Below, in pieces: positions 44,125 through 56,273 of a DNA stretch of 64,000 bases (positions within the stretch are counted from its first letter, which is position 1; the number at the start of each line of letters is the position of its first letter). The position numbers and the translations under genes are program-made. The stretch is from Cryptomeria japonica (taxonomy: Eukaryota; Streptophyta; Pinopsida; Cupressales; Cupressaceae): positions 231,192,303 through 231,256,302 of the forward strand of contig NC_081415.1 in NCBI RefSeq assembly GCF_030272615.1, in the 5' to 3' direction. Under the pieces are notes generated by a model. It saw only the letters and a program-made list of their open reading frames with translations. It ran no database searches and was not told the origin of the DNA.

Positions 44125-47100
44125 TTAGGAAGGCAGGAAACACGCTAGAGGAGGAACATCCAACACAGCAGATGGAGCTATCACAAGATCCAAACAAGGG
44201 CTATGTTCATGTTCCAAGCCACGTTGTTCTTGTCTAGGAGCTAGGATAAGTGCTTTAGAAAATTTGTTAGATAAATGGTTATCAACATCAACATATTCAT
44301 ATTCACTATCAGAATGAAGAGGAGTAACATTTTCATCATGAATAACATTTTCATCTATATCATCATCAAGATTTATAAAAATAGGATCTTTAACTCGCAC
44401 AAGATCAAAACCATCATGCATCTTATGTTTAGGAGATTTTGGCTCAATTTTCGGCTGAGGAGAAAATGGAATAATACTAGCTGAAGGTGTTTTTGGGGAT
44501 TGCAAAGTTTGAGAAGCAGCTGCACAAGCCCTAAGACGATGCTTTCATCGGCGTTCACGTGCAGAACGATTTCGTCTAGTCTTAGTAGGAAGTTGAGAAG
44601 ATTGAGGAGGAGGAATGTTCTCATCCTTATCACTTCGGTGTTTGGGTTGTGGTCTCTTAGGTTGAATAATAGGAAAAGAGGAAGGTCTCTTCTCTCTATA
44701 AGAGGAAGGAGGAGGAACTTCTCCATATAAAGGAGGAATATTTGGTTTAGGAAGGAGACCAAGTCCATCATGACGAGGAGGTATAGGTCTACCTTTAGAA
44801 AGTTTATTAGACATAGACATAGTCACATCCATAGGGATGGGTTGGGAATCTTCTTGAGGAAAGACATTAGTTTTATCTTTCAAAGGAAGGACTTCCTTCT
44901 CAAGAATGATAGGAATATCAAGTTTGGGTGTTCTAGGTTCACTTAGAGATAGGATCATATCTTTTTTCCACTTTTGATAAGATTTGAAAAGATGATCACT
45001 TCGCGGTGGAAGAGATTGGAATTGTTTAGGCCAAAAATAATCAATAGGAATGCTAGAAGTTCTTTCAGCTGGTTTAAAGAGACTATGATTGACAATAACA
45101 ACTTCACCATTATGGGGAAATTTCAAACACTTGTGAATAGGAGAAGCAATAGCTTTCATGGAAGATAGCCAAGGATAGCCTAGCTTCACACGAAATTGTT
45201 CGGACAATGGAATAATAGCAAAGCTCACATCAAGGGATTTGTTATGGACCTCAATAGGTAATATAATAGAACCAATTGCAGGAGAAGAAAATGCATCAAA
45301 TAATTTCACAACCACATTTGTTTTGTCATAGATCACTTGATTCAATTGCAAAGTAAAAAGAAATTCTTCAGTAATGACATTAATCATGCAAGAAGGATCA
45401 ATAAGCACTCCACAGCAAGGTGTATTCTTCACTTTTGCAACTATATATAAAGGACCATCAGGTGCCCTGATAGTTTCACTGGAATCAAATGTGATGGAAG
45501 GTTTTTTAGGGATTTTCTACTGCTCTACAAAGTTAATCACATTCGGAGTCATAGACACAAGATCATCAGGTGAGAAAGAGGAATCATTAGTCTCAACCAC
45601 ATTAGAGGTATGAGAAGGTAATGGATCAGTAAAAATCTTAAGATTTTGGTTAGGAAGAGCTACAAATGTGTTGCCTTTATCATTCACACCTGAAATAGAG
45701 ATAGTATTATTATCAATCAAATCTTGAATTTTACCTTTTAAAGCAAAACATTTTTCAGTATCATGCCCAGGTTGACGATGAAATTGACAAAAAGATTTGT
45801 TATCAAAATAGGGTGACTTAATCTTTGCAAGATCTATTTGCCATATAGGAGGGAGAGTAAGCACATTTTGTTCCAATAACTTATTCATAATACTATGCAA
45901 TGATTCATTCAAAGGAGTAAACTTTCTTTCTTTCTTGAAAAACTTAGAAATAGGAGGCACACCTGATGCTGCATTTACATTATTGTTGATGATGTTTTCA
46001 TTGAACTTAATGACCTCTTTGTTTGGTTTAAACTTCCCAAATGGTTGTTGACTACTATCACCCTTATCACTCAGAGCCATAGGATTTGCTTGTTCCATTT
46101 GACTCACAGTCAGTTGATAATTGTGAAGAGTTGCGCACAACTGTTGGAAAGAAGTAAACTCAGAAAACAGAAGTTTTTCTCTAATATCTTTTTGTAAATT
46201 AGAAATAAAGATTCTTTGAATATCATTGTCAGGTACTGGAAAAGAAATTTGAGCATACAAATGCTTATATCTACCAATGAAATCAGTCACTTTTTCTTTA
46301 ACACCTTGTTTACAATGCATTAAATCAATCAAAGTAACTTTAGGACTTATATTGTTTTGAAATTGTTGAATAAAAGCATTTGCAAGTTGTTGGAAAGAAG
46401 TAATAGAATAGGAAGGCAACGAGCAATACCATTGTAGATCCTTATCTCTTAATGTTCTAGTAAACAGTTTTGCAAGCAACCTTTGGTCATGAGCAAAATC
46501 GGTACATATTGTTTGAAAGGTCTTAACATGTGCTAGAGGATCACCTTTACCATTATAAAGCTCCAATTGCGGGACTTCAACATTCTTAGGGGGGATAGCT
46601 CAAACAATGTCAAGAGAAAGTGGGCTCGCAACATCAAATGTGGGCACACTAAACTTAGATTGATTCATAGAGGCAATTTGTTGCTGTAAAGAAGAGACAG
46701 TTTGTGCAAGATTGTTAATGGTCGCTTCAGTCGAAGAGTTCATATTAGACATGTTAGATTGTGATGGAGGTATTATGTTATTGAAAGAAGGTATTGATTG
46801 AGAGTAAGGTGGCGGGACACTATGATAGTTGGTCATAGGAGATGATTGGAAAGAAGGAACACTACAAGGAGGAATGGAAGGGTTAAATAAATTGCCCCCT
46901 TGCGTCATGTTCATTTGTGGAGATGTAATAGGAACACTCATTGAAGGAATGAATGAAGAAGTCCGATTGAATGAAGGAAGAGGGTTGATTGAAGAAGAAG
47001 GATTAGCCCCATGACTGGTGATCATAGGTGGAATGTTTTGTATTGAAGTAGTCATTATGTTTGATGTAAAAGTAGGTATACTAGCAATAGAAGTTGTTAA

Positions 47101-47574
47101 AGGAATAGAATGATTGACTTGAGTAGGAGGTTGTGTATAACCTAAAGTTTCGGCACAACTCTTCATAGGCATCACATTCGAATCCACAATGTGTGCAATA
47201 CCATGCAAAATATCAATTCCATTCTTATCACTTTGAACCATACGTTTTAGACCCTTAATCAATGAAAGAGCTTCACTATCGGGGTATTCTTGAGACATCC
47301 ATTACTGAAAATCATCAAATTGGTTATCCAATTTCGAAAGTTGTTCTACAGAAACCTCATGGAGAGCTTCTTCATCATTGAGAGGATTAGAGGAATTACC
47401 CATGTCCTCGTTAAAAGGGCCATTCAAATTAGGTTCCATCTCCTCGGTAATTAAACCTTGGAAAGACTTAATTCTAAGGCTTCGTCTAACGGGAATAGTG
47501 TAAGTAGGGCTTATTGTTGTAAAACTCATGCACAACTTCCAAGAAAGGTAGGCACAATTGAAAATTAGGGCCAA
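44125..47574 (-). pseudogene. Level 4 gag-protease polyprotein, one frame with four stops
   Basis: About 1150 codons run in a single frame from ATG 47574 to 44125, broken only by stops at 47302 (TAA), 46600 (TGA), 45517 (TAG) and 44545 (TGA). A Ser/Pro-rich N-terminal part is followed by a retrotransposon gag capsid (about 46560-46150: GDPLAHVKTFQ, DLQWYCSLP, TSFQQLANAFIQQF). A Tat-type knuckle (CQFHRQPGHDTEKC) lies near 45790-45750. The protease-like domain begins near 45470 with VLIDPSCMINVI, where the usual D-G/S-G triad is changed, and LGYPWLSSMKAI follows. The C-terminal part is basic and Pro-rich, then acidic. No RT follows. Confidence 0.87.
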
Positions 47575-48210
47575 GGGGGTAGCACTTAATTTTAATTGTT
47601 ATCTTGAAAATTGAGATCTTGAATTTTGAATTTATTTTCGAATTTAGAGGTAGCAAATTTCAATAAAATCAGCCAATCTCCTAGATTCAAGCTGTTAAAT
47701 GCAATCATAACAATGTCCCGAAGTTTCAGAAAAAATGTCAGGGACCGTGGCGAACAGAGTGCACACGGTCCTCGCAACTTTTTTTGAAATTTTCAGAGAT
47801 GAAAGTTATGGTGATTTAAAGCTAATCTGAAAAAATTGAGTGATTTTACGATCTGTAGATAGGCCAAATTAAAGTTGCAATCTCAAAATTGAATCCTACC
47901 AAGATTGTTGAAAAATGCGAAATTTGAATTTTGAAAAAGAGAGGGAAACTGAAATTTTGAATTTTATGATTTTCAGAGGGAATACTGAAAGCAATGCAAG
48001 CTTTGAAATATGAATTGACAATTTGCAATAGAATGGTAGATCTGAAACAAGCATTAACAATTAAACATTTCACAAGCTCAATTACTAAAAAGAAAATTTA
48101 GGGTTTTTATGCAATTAACCTCTAAAATTTGCAAAAGATCAAACATGGAAATGTAATTAAGGAATCCAATTTTTCAAATCTAATCATGAATAATCAGAAT
48201 TAGGATGTTC
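47575..48210 (-). other. Level 4 leader
   Basis: This is the region between primer site and gag start, about 630 bases and AT-rich. It has one GC-rich dyad near 47735-47775 (GGACCGTG…GCACACGGTCC) like that in the LTR. No coding sequence is recognised. Confidence 0.6.
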
Positions 48211-48225
48211 ACGTTGGGTTCACCA
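48211..48225 (-). promoter_or_regulatory. Level 4 primer binding site
   Basis: On the minus strand TGGTGAACCCAACGT begins four bases after the 5' LTR. It resembles the element B site. The tRNA is not assigned. Confidence 0.65.
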
Positions 48226-48228
48226 AAA

Positions 48229-49325
48229 AGTAAAGTGGAAAATCGAACCCTAGGTGTTCTCCCACTCCAAGGAGAGAGAAAGGAGGTCACTAGGATTGAT
48301 GGTTTTCACTTAGGAGAGACTTTACATTCAAAAGAGGGGTTGAAACTCACAAGATCCAATCCCACACAATGCAAGATTGAATTCTAAATGAGTTTCAAGG
48401 GTTGAGACAGCAAGGATACCCTCTTTTGTAAAGAATGTAGATAGAAGGATTGAACTAGGAGTGCATGTAAAGTAAGAAAGATTCGCTTATAAACAAAGAT
48501 AGGGACACGGGATGAAGATGCGGACCTGAAATTAGCAGTAAAATGTCGAGACAATACTGTCCTGCAAATTTGAGCAAAAGTTGACGGGACGATGGTGCCC
48601 GAAGTGCACACGGTCCTCCGAAAATTCCGCGAAACGAAGGGGGATTTGTTCGTCTCTGCACAAGGATTCCAGATCTTCAATTACAGCCACGTACCTGCAA
48701 CATGCGAAGGTGTAATGATGTTGTATGTTATATGTTGTAAGTGATCTCCTCTTCAATGGTTGAATCCTTGTCTTGAATGCAACACCTAGCCTTGAATGGA
48801 GACCTAGAATGCTCAATTGCTTGAAGGAATGCTTGAATGCTTGAATGTTTGAATGTTTGAATGTTTGCCTATCGCTTCCACCTCTTGCACATGTATGTTT
48901 TCTACCACCCTCTTTTCTGGGAGGGGAAATGTAATTTATATACTTGTCAATTAGGGTTAGGAGACTGATTTTTCCGACCTTAGGCCGACCTAGGAACATT
49001 ATTTTCCAAATTGCAAACTTAAAGACCCGATGCCCAACAAGAGATTGGGCCCAAAATAGGGCCAGGGACAAGGGCGATGGGCGCCATGGTCCTGAGGGAC
49101 CAGGGCACTAGGCACCATGGTCCTGAAGGACTAGGGCACTGGGCGCCATGGTCCCACCTCCCGGGACAGCAGGGTGTAAGGAGGATTAGGCCAAGGTGCA
49201 GAAATATGCAGTTTTTGATGTCACAAACAGGTTTCAAGGTCTCCATTCAGGTTCAACGTTGCGTCGCCATCGTGAAGACCCAAATGCAGTCGAAATTGCA
49301 AGTGTCACAATTTTACGACGCTACA
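48229..49325 (-). repeat. Level 4 5' LTR
   Basis: It pairs with 42231-43327 at equal length. Its inner end reads AGTAAAG in place of TGTAAAG, one base changed in the terminal TG/CA. Confidence 0.93.
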
Positions 49326-51820
49326 GCATCGTTAGCTTTTGTGAATGTAAGGGAGTGTGGAATGGAAAGGTATCCCACCATGGCTTGAAACTAGTCCATG
49401 TTCAAATCAGTAGGAATAGCAGTGTCTCTCAAGATTTTATCAAGAATGGCTTTATGTGCGGGGGATATGCGTAAGAGATCAAGGATGGAGATGAGCGCGG
49501 GTGTCTTCCCTAACTGTTCTACAAGGTCATACTCAGGTTTGGTCGATGAGGAAGCTGTGTTTTTGGTTGGAGCACCTTACAAGGTAAATTTACCTTGATG
49601 AGTTGTAACATTACATTCAGAGGTAGGTTCGGAAGAAGATCCAATGCCTTTTAGGACAATCTTGGGTCTTTGGGTAGAATTCTCAGGCATTTTGTGCTTG
49701 ATGATAATGGTAGAGACATAATTTCCCATCGAGATGTGATTGATAGTTGAATCATAGTTATAAGATGCTCTGGTATAGTTGGTTTGGTCATATATGGCTT
49801 TAGACTTTCCCTTGTCATGTTTTGGGAATGGTTCCTTAAACATCTCATGTTCTTGGTTGGATGAGTGTCCTTCAATCTCAATGTCACCTCTATCAATAAG
49901 ATCTTGTATAATGTACTTCAATCAATGGCAATATCCTATCTTGTGGCCCTTGCTCTTATGAAATTCACAATATTCATCATCATTCCACCAATTTGGTTTA
50001 ACCTTTGGCTCATATGGAAGAAAATCTGGAACTGTGATTACTTTGTTTGCCACTAGCTTTTTGAAAACTGACTCAAGTGGTTCTCCCAATGGGGTGTACT
50101 TCCTTCATGATTTGGAAGTTGTTTGAGTATTCACTTGATTGTTTGTAGAGCTTGATCCAAAGAAAATGATTTTGGGTTGTACTGTATTGGCATCAACAAC
50201 ACCATCATTGACTGTGCTCTTGTTTTTGTTCCAAAATCTTGGCTTATCTTTTCCTTTAAAGTCATCTTTGTTTTCCTTGAATATCTTAATGACTCCTTGT
50301 TCAATTAGGACCTTTTCTGTCTCTAAGCCTTTTTCAATGACATCCTTGAAGGTGGACAAACAAGCTTTCCTTAGATCATAGCCAATGTCTTTGTTAACAT
50401 TTTGGGTGAACATTTCCACCATTTGTTTTTGTGGAATTTTACAAGAGCATCTGCTGGCTAGATTCCTCCATCTTTATAAAAATGATGAAAAAGGCTCTCC
50501 ATCTTTTTGCTTGGTGTTACACAAAGTAGTGACTGATATGTCTGTATCTATGTTATAGGAGAAATGTTGGATAAATGCCTCTGCTAAGTCACCCCATGAC
50601 TTAATTCTAGGTGGAAGTTGGGCGAACCATTCCATAGCTTGATCACCTAAGCTTTGTGGGAATAATCTCATCAAATATGTCTCTTCTGCTGCTACCTCAA
50701 TGCAAGCTGTGAAAAATTGTCTTATGTGTGCCTTAGGATCCCCTTTTCCTCTGTACTTATCAAACTTAGGTGTCACAAAGTGTGTAGGAAATGGAGGCAT
50801 TGGAATGCTTTTGTCAAATGGATAGGGACATATGTCTCTCATTGTGTAAGTTGGCTTCGGTGTATTTATGTCCTCCATTTTCTTTTGCAAGTCCTTGATT
50901 TGTTGTTCCAAATTGTTCTTAGGTGGAGACCGACTTCTTGGACCATACCCCATGCCTGAACCACTGGGTGGAGGAGGAGCATGTTGCATATATGGATGAT
51001 ATTGATCATACACATGTTCATATGGAGGAGGTCTATAATGATGTTGCCTATATGGACCACTTGGTATAGAGTCATGTTGAGGAACGGCATATCTATTTTG
51101 TCCATGTATACCATACTCTATAGGAATGTCATGAGTTTGTTCTAGTGTGTTGCCCCCAAATTTGACACGGGGTTTCCTTGTGTCCAAATTTTGAGCATGC
51201 CTTTGAATATCCAATTGCTTTGGTGGTTGATCCTTACCATTGGTATGTGATTGAGCATATTTTTCTGCATAAGACTTCCATAATGGTCTACGAAGGTGAG
51301 TATCATATGCTTGACCATGTGTGTATGGGACCTCAGGTTTTTGAAACAAAGATGATGGTGATTCAGGCACAAGATGTGGTCCTCTATTACCTCCACTATT
51401 AGGCCTCCTTTGATCCATGTTGAGGTGAGGTTGTTGCAAAGGTCAATTTTCCATTATTTGAGACATGTCAAAATCATGAGGGATCTTGGCTCCACTTTGT
51501 GCCATCGCTTGTAGAAAGTATTGTCTATCTCTCCTCATTATTTCCTCAACCAATCGATTGAAATGGGGATTCATAATGGTGTCTTCCACTTCTGTTGAAT
51601 GTACAGAAAAGTTGTCCATATTGTCATTGTGTGTATCATTGTTGTTTATAGTGTCCATGTTTTCAACATTTAGAATGTTTCTATAGGCATCCATGTCAGG
51701 TAATGTAGTATGATCAGAATTGAAAAAGACATCATTGTCATACTCATAGGAACTCATGTTTGCGGACTCTTGAGCCTCTTTAGCTTCTCTCTTAGATTTT
51801 TGGGAGCGGGTTTCAACCAT
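49326..51820 (-). pseudogene. Level 3 gag and protease N-terminal part
   Basis: A single frame from ATG 51820 is split by stops at 51443, 50474, 50105, 49922, 49577 and near 49398. The N-terminus is acidic. A Pro/Tyr-rich stretch and a short coiled coil (NLEQQIKDLQKKMEDI near 50905) precede the capsid (about 50770-50480: KFDKYRGKGDPKAHIRQFF, AMEWFAQLPP, SWGDLAEAFIQHF). A CxxH-type knuckle (CEFHKSKGHKIGYC) follows near 49970-49925. The Tat pre-protease stretch EYDLVEQLGKTPALISILDLL lies near 49535-49470. The frame leads into the protease at 42230 across level 4. Confidence 0.87.
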
Positions 51821-54016
51821 GAACTAGGTCTTGACCAAGATGTGTGAGACTAGATGAAAATGGAAAGAGTATGGAAGACCAAGAGTTTGGATGGAATGTA
51901 AATGAATCTGAGGTGTACTTGCAATGTCCAAAGTGTAAGACCAAGTATGTATGTAGTAGAGTAGGTGTGACTTCCAAAGAGATGATAGTTTCTCTTGATG
52001 AGGTAAGTTGACCTTGACTCTAAGTAAGACCAAATGAGACCCAAAGGTGATAGACCTTGATGAGGAACCACTTAGCAAAATGTTGTTGTATGTAGTGTGT
52101 TGAAAAAATAAGATGAGGACAAGCAAGTGACCCTTTGACTCAAGTTTAGACAAATGTGAATGTAATGTAAGGTGTAAAGCAATGATGGACTTTGTGAGAC
52201 CCAAAGACAGGTTGAATGCTAGATGAAAACCCCAGAGAGATAACCTAGGAAGCTCAATAAGTCTGAAACTGACTGTTCTTGTTTGCTGAATTATGAAAGT
52301 TTTCAATCCTGAACACAGACGTGCCTGTATACTTCACAGACATGCTTAAATGACACAGACATGGTTCTGTCAGACACAGACATGTTTCTGAGATGCTGCA
52401 ATGTTGCTCAAAAAACACAGACGTGTTTCTGCCCTTCACAAGCACATTTAGATGACACAGATGCGTTTCTGCAAACTTTGTGCAATTTTTCCAATCTGTG
52501 AAGTTGTTTTGTTGTGACCAAATCTTAATGTTTGACTATTTTTCGTGACAAGAGGACACAGTGTTGATGAGACTCAATGTTTGCAAGTGTTTAGACTCAA
52601 AATGACTCAAATAAAAGTGTGTTGTTTGATGTAAAATTGTTTTGCATACACTTGAAGACACAAAAGACATAATGTTTTGATGTTTGGTCTTGAATGCTTG
52701 ATTGTTCAAAATAAGTCAAGCACAATTCTTATGGCTGGCCAATACAATAGTTGTTGATCCCACATGAAGTTTCCCCCGAGGCTACGCTATTCAAAGTGGA
52801 TACTTAGATGCTTGACCCCACTAGCTCCACCCTCGGCACTCACTTCTCAGGGTAGCCAAGCATCAGTCCCCACAAAAACTCCTCGTGGTGAACTTTGTAT
52901 CTCTACTAAGAACTGTATGTGTGTGGGCCGCTACCAGAGGTCCGACCTCCTGCCCCAACAATTAGAAGGATTTTGGCTTCTAAAACAAAGAGGTGCTAGT
53001 AAGGGCATCCACTCATGTGGCCATACATGCGGCACTTTCAGCTCTGTAAATACAGAAGGCTCCTAGCCAGTAGGGGTTACGCCCTACAACTGATCAAATA
53101 AATTTGATCAAATGGGTTTATGGGAAGACATAGTGTCGGTATGAACTAATCAGCACACGTTATCCATACTTTTCACCATGAATATAGTTATTTATAGTGG
53201 TTTGGAAGAAGATGGCTTTTCTTTTGCTACCACTTGGGTCGTTCTCTCCTCACTAGTAGTCCTAATGACCACACATGGAGACAGACCCTCTAAAGATTAA
53301 ACAAAAAGAGCCTATTGCTCAAGACACAAAAGACAATGGTTCAATTTTAGTGCACCAATTGAAGTGTTTGCTAGTCTATGAAAACAAGGCACACAATAAA
53401 GATCAAAAACCCTTTCCAAGGTCTTGCAAAAAAGATCTATTAGTAGTTTGGATTGTTTCAAATAATCACCCCTTCTTGCAAGCACACAAGTTAGGTAAAT
53501 TTTAGATCCAAAAGACTTTGTGAAAATAGGGGCCTTCAACAAAATGATTTTGCTTTCAAGACAAGCTGCACCAATTTCGTTAGTTAGATCTGAAAATGTT
53601 AGCTCAAAATAAACCAGATCTAAAACTTAAACGACAAAAACTAAATCAAAGAAACCAAAAATGGAACAACCGAACACAAACGCAGTTGTCACAGACACAG
53701 ACGTTGCAAGAACACATAGACGCGCCTAGATCTAACATAAACGTGACTCCCTAATGCAGACACGGCTCCCTAACGCAGACACGCCTGAAGACTTCACAAA
53801 CGTGACTATGGAACATAGACACATTCTTGAAATCTGCAAAAAATAAATATTGTCGAAGACGCAGACACGATTCCAGATGTCACAGACGTGGCAGAAAATC
53901 AAAAACGCAATCCAAAAGTGCTCAGATGTGAAAATATCAAAATGTTGTCGGAAATATCAGATCTGCAACTTCAAAACAAAATCTGCAACAAAAGATGTTA
54001 AATGCAAAAGGGACAA
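51821..54016 (-). other. Level 3 leader (2.2 kb) with repeats
   Basis: This is the long untranslated region between PBS and gag. CACAGACGTG-type words recur at 52310-52470 and 53690-53900, inverted relative to the PMD-intron array. A GC-richer, non-repetitive block (about 52770-53070) has short frames on the plus strand but no known similarity. Confidence 0.6.
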
Positions 54017-54036
54017 GAGTCCCACCGGGCGTGCCA
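54017..54036 (-). promoter_or_regulatory. Level 3 primer binding site
   Basis: The minus-strand TGGCACGCCCGGTGGGACTC starts three bases after the 5' LTR end. It ends in a form compatible with a tRNA T-arm and acceptor end. It looks distantly like the tRNA-Lys type, which I cannot confirm. Confidence 0.7.
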
Positions 54037-54039
54037 AAA

Positions 54040-54827
54040 TGTTTACGGTGAAAATGGATAACAACAATGATGAAAGACTAAATGAATTCAACCACAAAAC
54101 CCTAGCCTAACAACAACAAAGATCCACCATAACATATGAAGATTACCTAAGACAATGCAAATCAAATGAAATCACAAAGATTATACCATCACATGTCCAA
54201 TAGGGTTTGGATCTCCATTCTTCCTATCTCCATTGATCTTGCTTGATATATTTGCTCTCAGATTTTATGTGCACAAGAGCTCAACAAAGAACGGAAATGT
54301 GGTTGCAAGTAGGATCGCATATGAAAGTGCAAAAGGCGTAGTGTAGTCGAGTAATCAAGTAGTTAGTTAGGGTTGATAATGAAGGAAGTATCCTCTTATA
54401 TAGAAGACACTATATGAAATGGAGGGATAAGATTGAGAGGTGTAAAAGATAAATGGTCGGCTATGATTAAAGGGTAGGTAGAAGAAAATAAGAAAATAAT
54501 GAAAAGGTAGGTAGTGTATGAACTAAGAGATAAATGACATGTGTCATAGGTAGAAAAGGTTAATGAATTAATTAAATAAATAAAGATTCATTTAATTAAT
54601 AGAGGAAGTGGGATCAATTAAATAAATAAGATATTTATTTAATTTAGGAAAAAGGATAATTTAAATAAATAAATGTATTTATTTAAATGAGAAATAAGGC
54701 TAGAAGAGGATAAATGAATTAATTAAATAAATAAAGATTTATTTAATTAATAGAAGAATTAGGATTAGAATAATTAAATAAATAAATATATTTATTTAAT
54801 TAGACATGACAATTTTAGGTGTCTACA
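54040..54827 (-). repeat. Level 3 5' LTR
   Basis: It is 788 bp, matching 31504-32291 with about 21 differences. Its plus-strand left end is TGTTTACGG and its right end GTGTCTACA, giving intact TG/CA termini. Confidence 0.94.
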
Positions 54828-56273
54828 CCTGCCAAAATCCAATTCAAAGTTCAGGTGGTTAGGGTTTCCTCACCATCTTCGAACCAAACCAAATCCAATC
54901 AGATCTTGCATGATCTAATCTTTTTGACATCTTAATGCTCATCTCCATCATAATCGCATCTCCTCGATCACGCCTTTCATTCCTGGCGATTTTATTTTTA
55001 CCCTCATAGCTAATCCTTTGATCAATCACAAAATATCTGTCGGGTTATTTCCTTCATCACCTCGATCTTCTCAATTTCTCTTAGCTAGCTCGTAGTTGTC
55101 TTTCAGACCTCGAGCCTCAAACCCCTACAATCACTCTACCGCAAGTCCTGTGATTTGTGTGATCTTTCATTAAAGCTGACCAACCCTACAACAACCATGT
55201 CAATGTACATTCTATCTTTATCCAAACTTAGGTTTTCCATTTTGACTCCATGTCGACTATCTGCCAGCTTGGCACTTCAAGTCAGTCCAAGTAGGATCGT
55301 TGACCAACCATCCTAATGGTTTCTTACTTCTTTCGGTTTGCTAACCCTTCCGGTCTCAACCATTCTAATGATTACCTTCTCATATCTACTCTCATCTTGA
55401 ACTATCGATGGAACTCTCAAACCGGTCTTCAAACTAGTAAGTCCTAAGTATGCTCATTCCCACAACGGGGAGGTCTTCTACAACTACACCTTGCTTATAT
55501 AACCGGTAGACTTACATATCAGTTACCACTCTTGATGACATCATGTCATCATTCTTTCCAAGGCTCCATATTCTTTCAGTCAGGTTAGATTCCTTTGTTT
55601 GCATCTACTCAACCTTTCCTTTTACCTGATTATCTTTGACCATATCACAACCGGTTTGTCAAGATGTCAAACACTTCATACTTCCTCTATACTGGCATCA
55701 TGCCTTCTCTTCTGGTCTGGTGCATAATCCTAATCTCATGCACTTAGGGAATTCCTTCAATTCACTGATAGATTTGGTGTAATCCTTCAAGTGTTTGCCT
55801 TTACCTCTTCACTCTTATCTCTCCAAACTATGATGCACTCAATGCATAATAGGAGATAAGCTCCACTTGCTCGATGAGGCAATCACCTTGTCTTCTGCAT
55901 CCTACAAAGCTCTTCATGTGGTTTGATGTGAGCACATTTACTATTAGTCATTGCTTCGCATGATGACTGCTTCTTCACCCGGTGGGAAAACCTACTATTA
56001 TCTTTCAGTGTTGAAGTGATTCAGATAACATTCTACCTCTTCATCACAAGCAACCGCTCAAAACACTTCTCCATCTCATCACACAAGTCAAGCACTAACT
56101 TGTGTACTAATGACCTCTGTGATCATCTTATTTACCTTTACCAGTGTTCTGCAACACAAGGTGATATCCAAGCTATCACATACTATACTCCTTCATATCA
56201 GTGTTGCACATACATCTCATCTACTGGTGATTATCCCGTATCGGTTGACATCAATGACAACACAATGCCAACA
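54828..56273 (-). repeat. Nest level 2: solo copia LTR, right part
   Basis: On the minus strand this is the LTR start TGTTGGCATTGTG at 56273, running to the level 3 insertion. Its head shares GTCATTGATGTCAAC with the LTRs of H and the solo LTR at 17772. CCTGC at 54828-54832 is the right target copy of level 3, and GAAAT follows at 56274. No PPT or PBS adjoins. Confidence 0.87.

Larger units (their letters stand above)
42231..49325 (-). mobile_element. Nest level 4: non-autonomous gag-protease Tat-type retrotransposon
   Basis: LTRs of 1097 bp (42231-43327, 48229-49325) are flanked by a perfect GCATC duplication (42226-42230, 49326-49330). The minus-strand LTR starts TGTAGCGTCG and the PPT is AAAGTGGGGGCTAAA, both as in element B. 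The interior encodes one long gag-protease frame only. RT, RNase H and integrase are missing, with about 780 bases of non-coding DNA in their place. LTRs differ at about 57 sites by hand alignment. Confidence 0.93.
31504..54827 (-). mobile_element. Nest level 3: large Tat-type Ty3/gypsy retrotransposon with antisense PMD gene
   Basis: LTRs of 788 bp each (31504-32291, 54040-54827) differ at about 21 sites. CCTGC flanks both ends (31499-31503, 54828-54832). The minus-strand order is PBS, 2.2-kb leader, gag, protease, G-patch, linker, RT, RNase H, second RNase H, integrase, PPT. The dual RNase H and the RT sequence place it in the Tat lineage. A level 4 element (42231-49325) interrupts the protease. 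A plus-strand PMD pseudogene lies between integrase and 3' LTR. Without level 4 the element is about 16.2 kb. Confidence 0.93.

Noticed and set aside
52764-53066. Possible 100-residue plus-strand gene in the level 3 leader
   Set aside because: No similarity or initiation context is seen, and it is antisense within an untranslated region of the element. I describe only the GC-richer block.
30708-56273. A full copia element in place of a solo LTR at level 2
   Set aside because: After removing level 3, the two parts form one LTR with target copies on both sides and no PPT, PBS or coding sequence.
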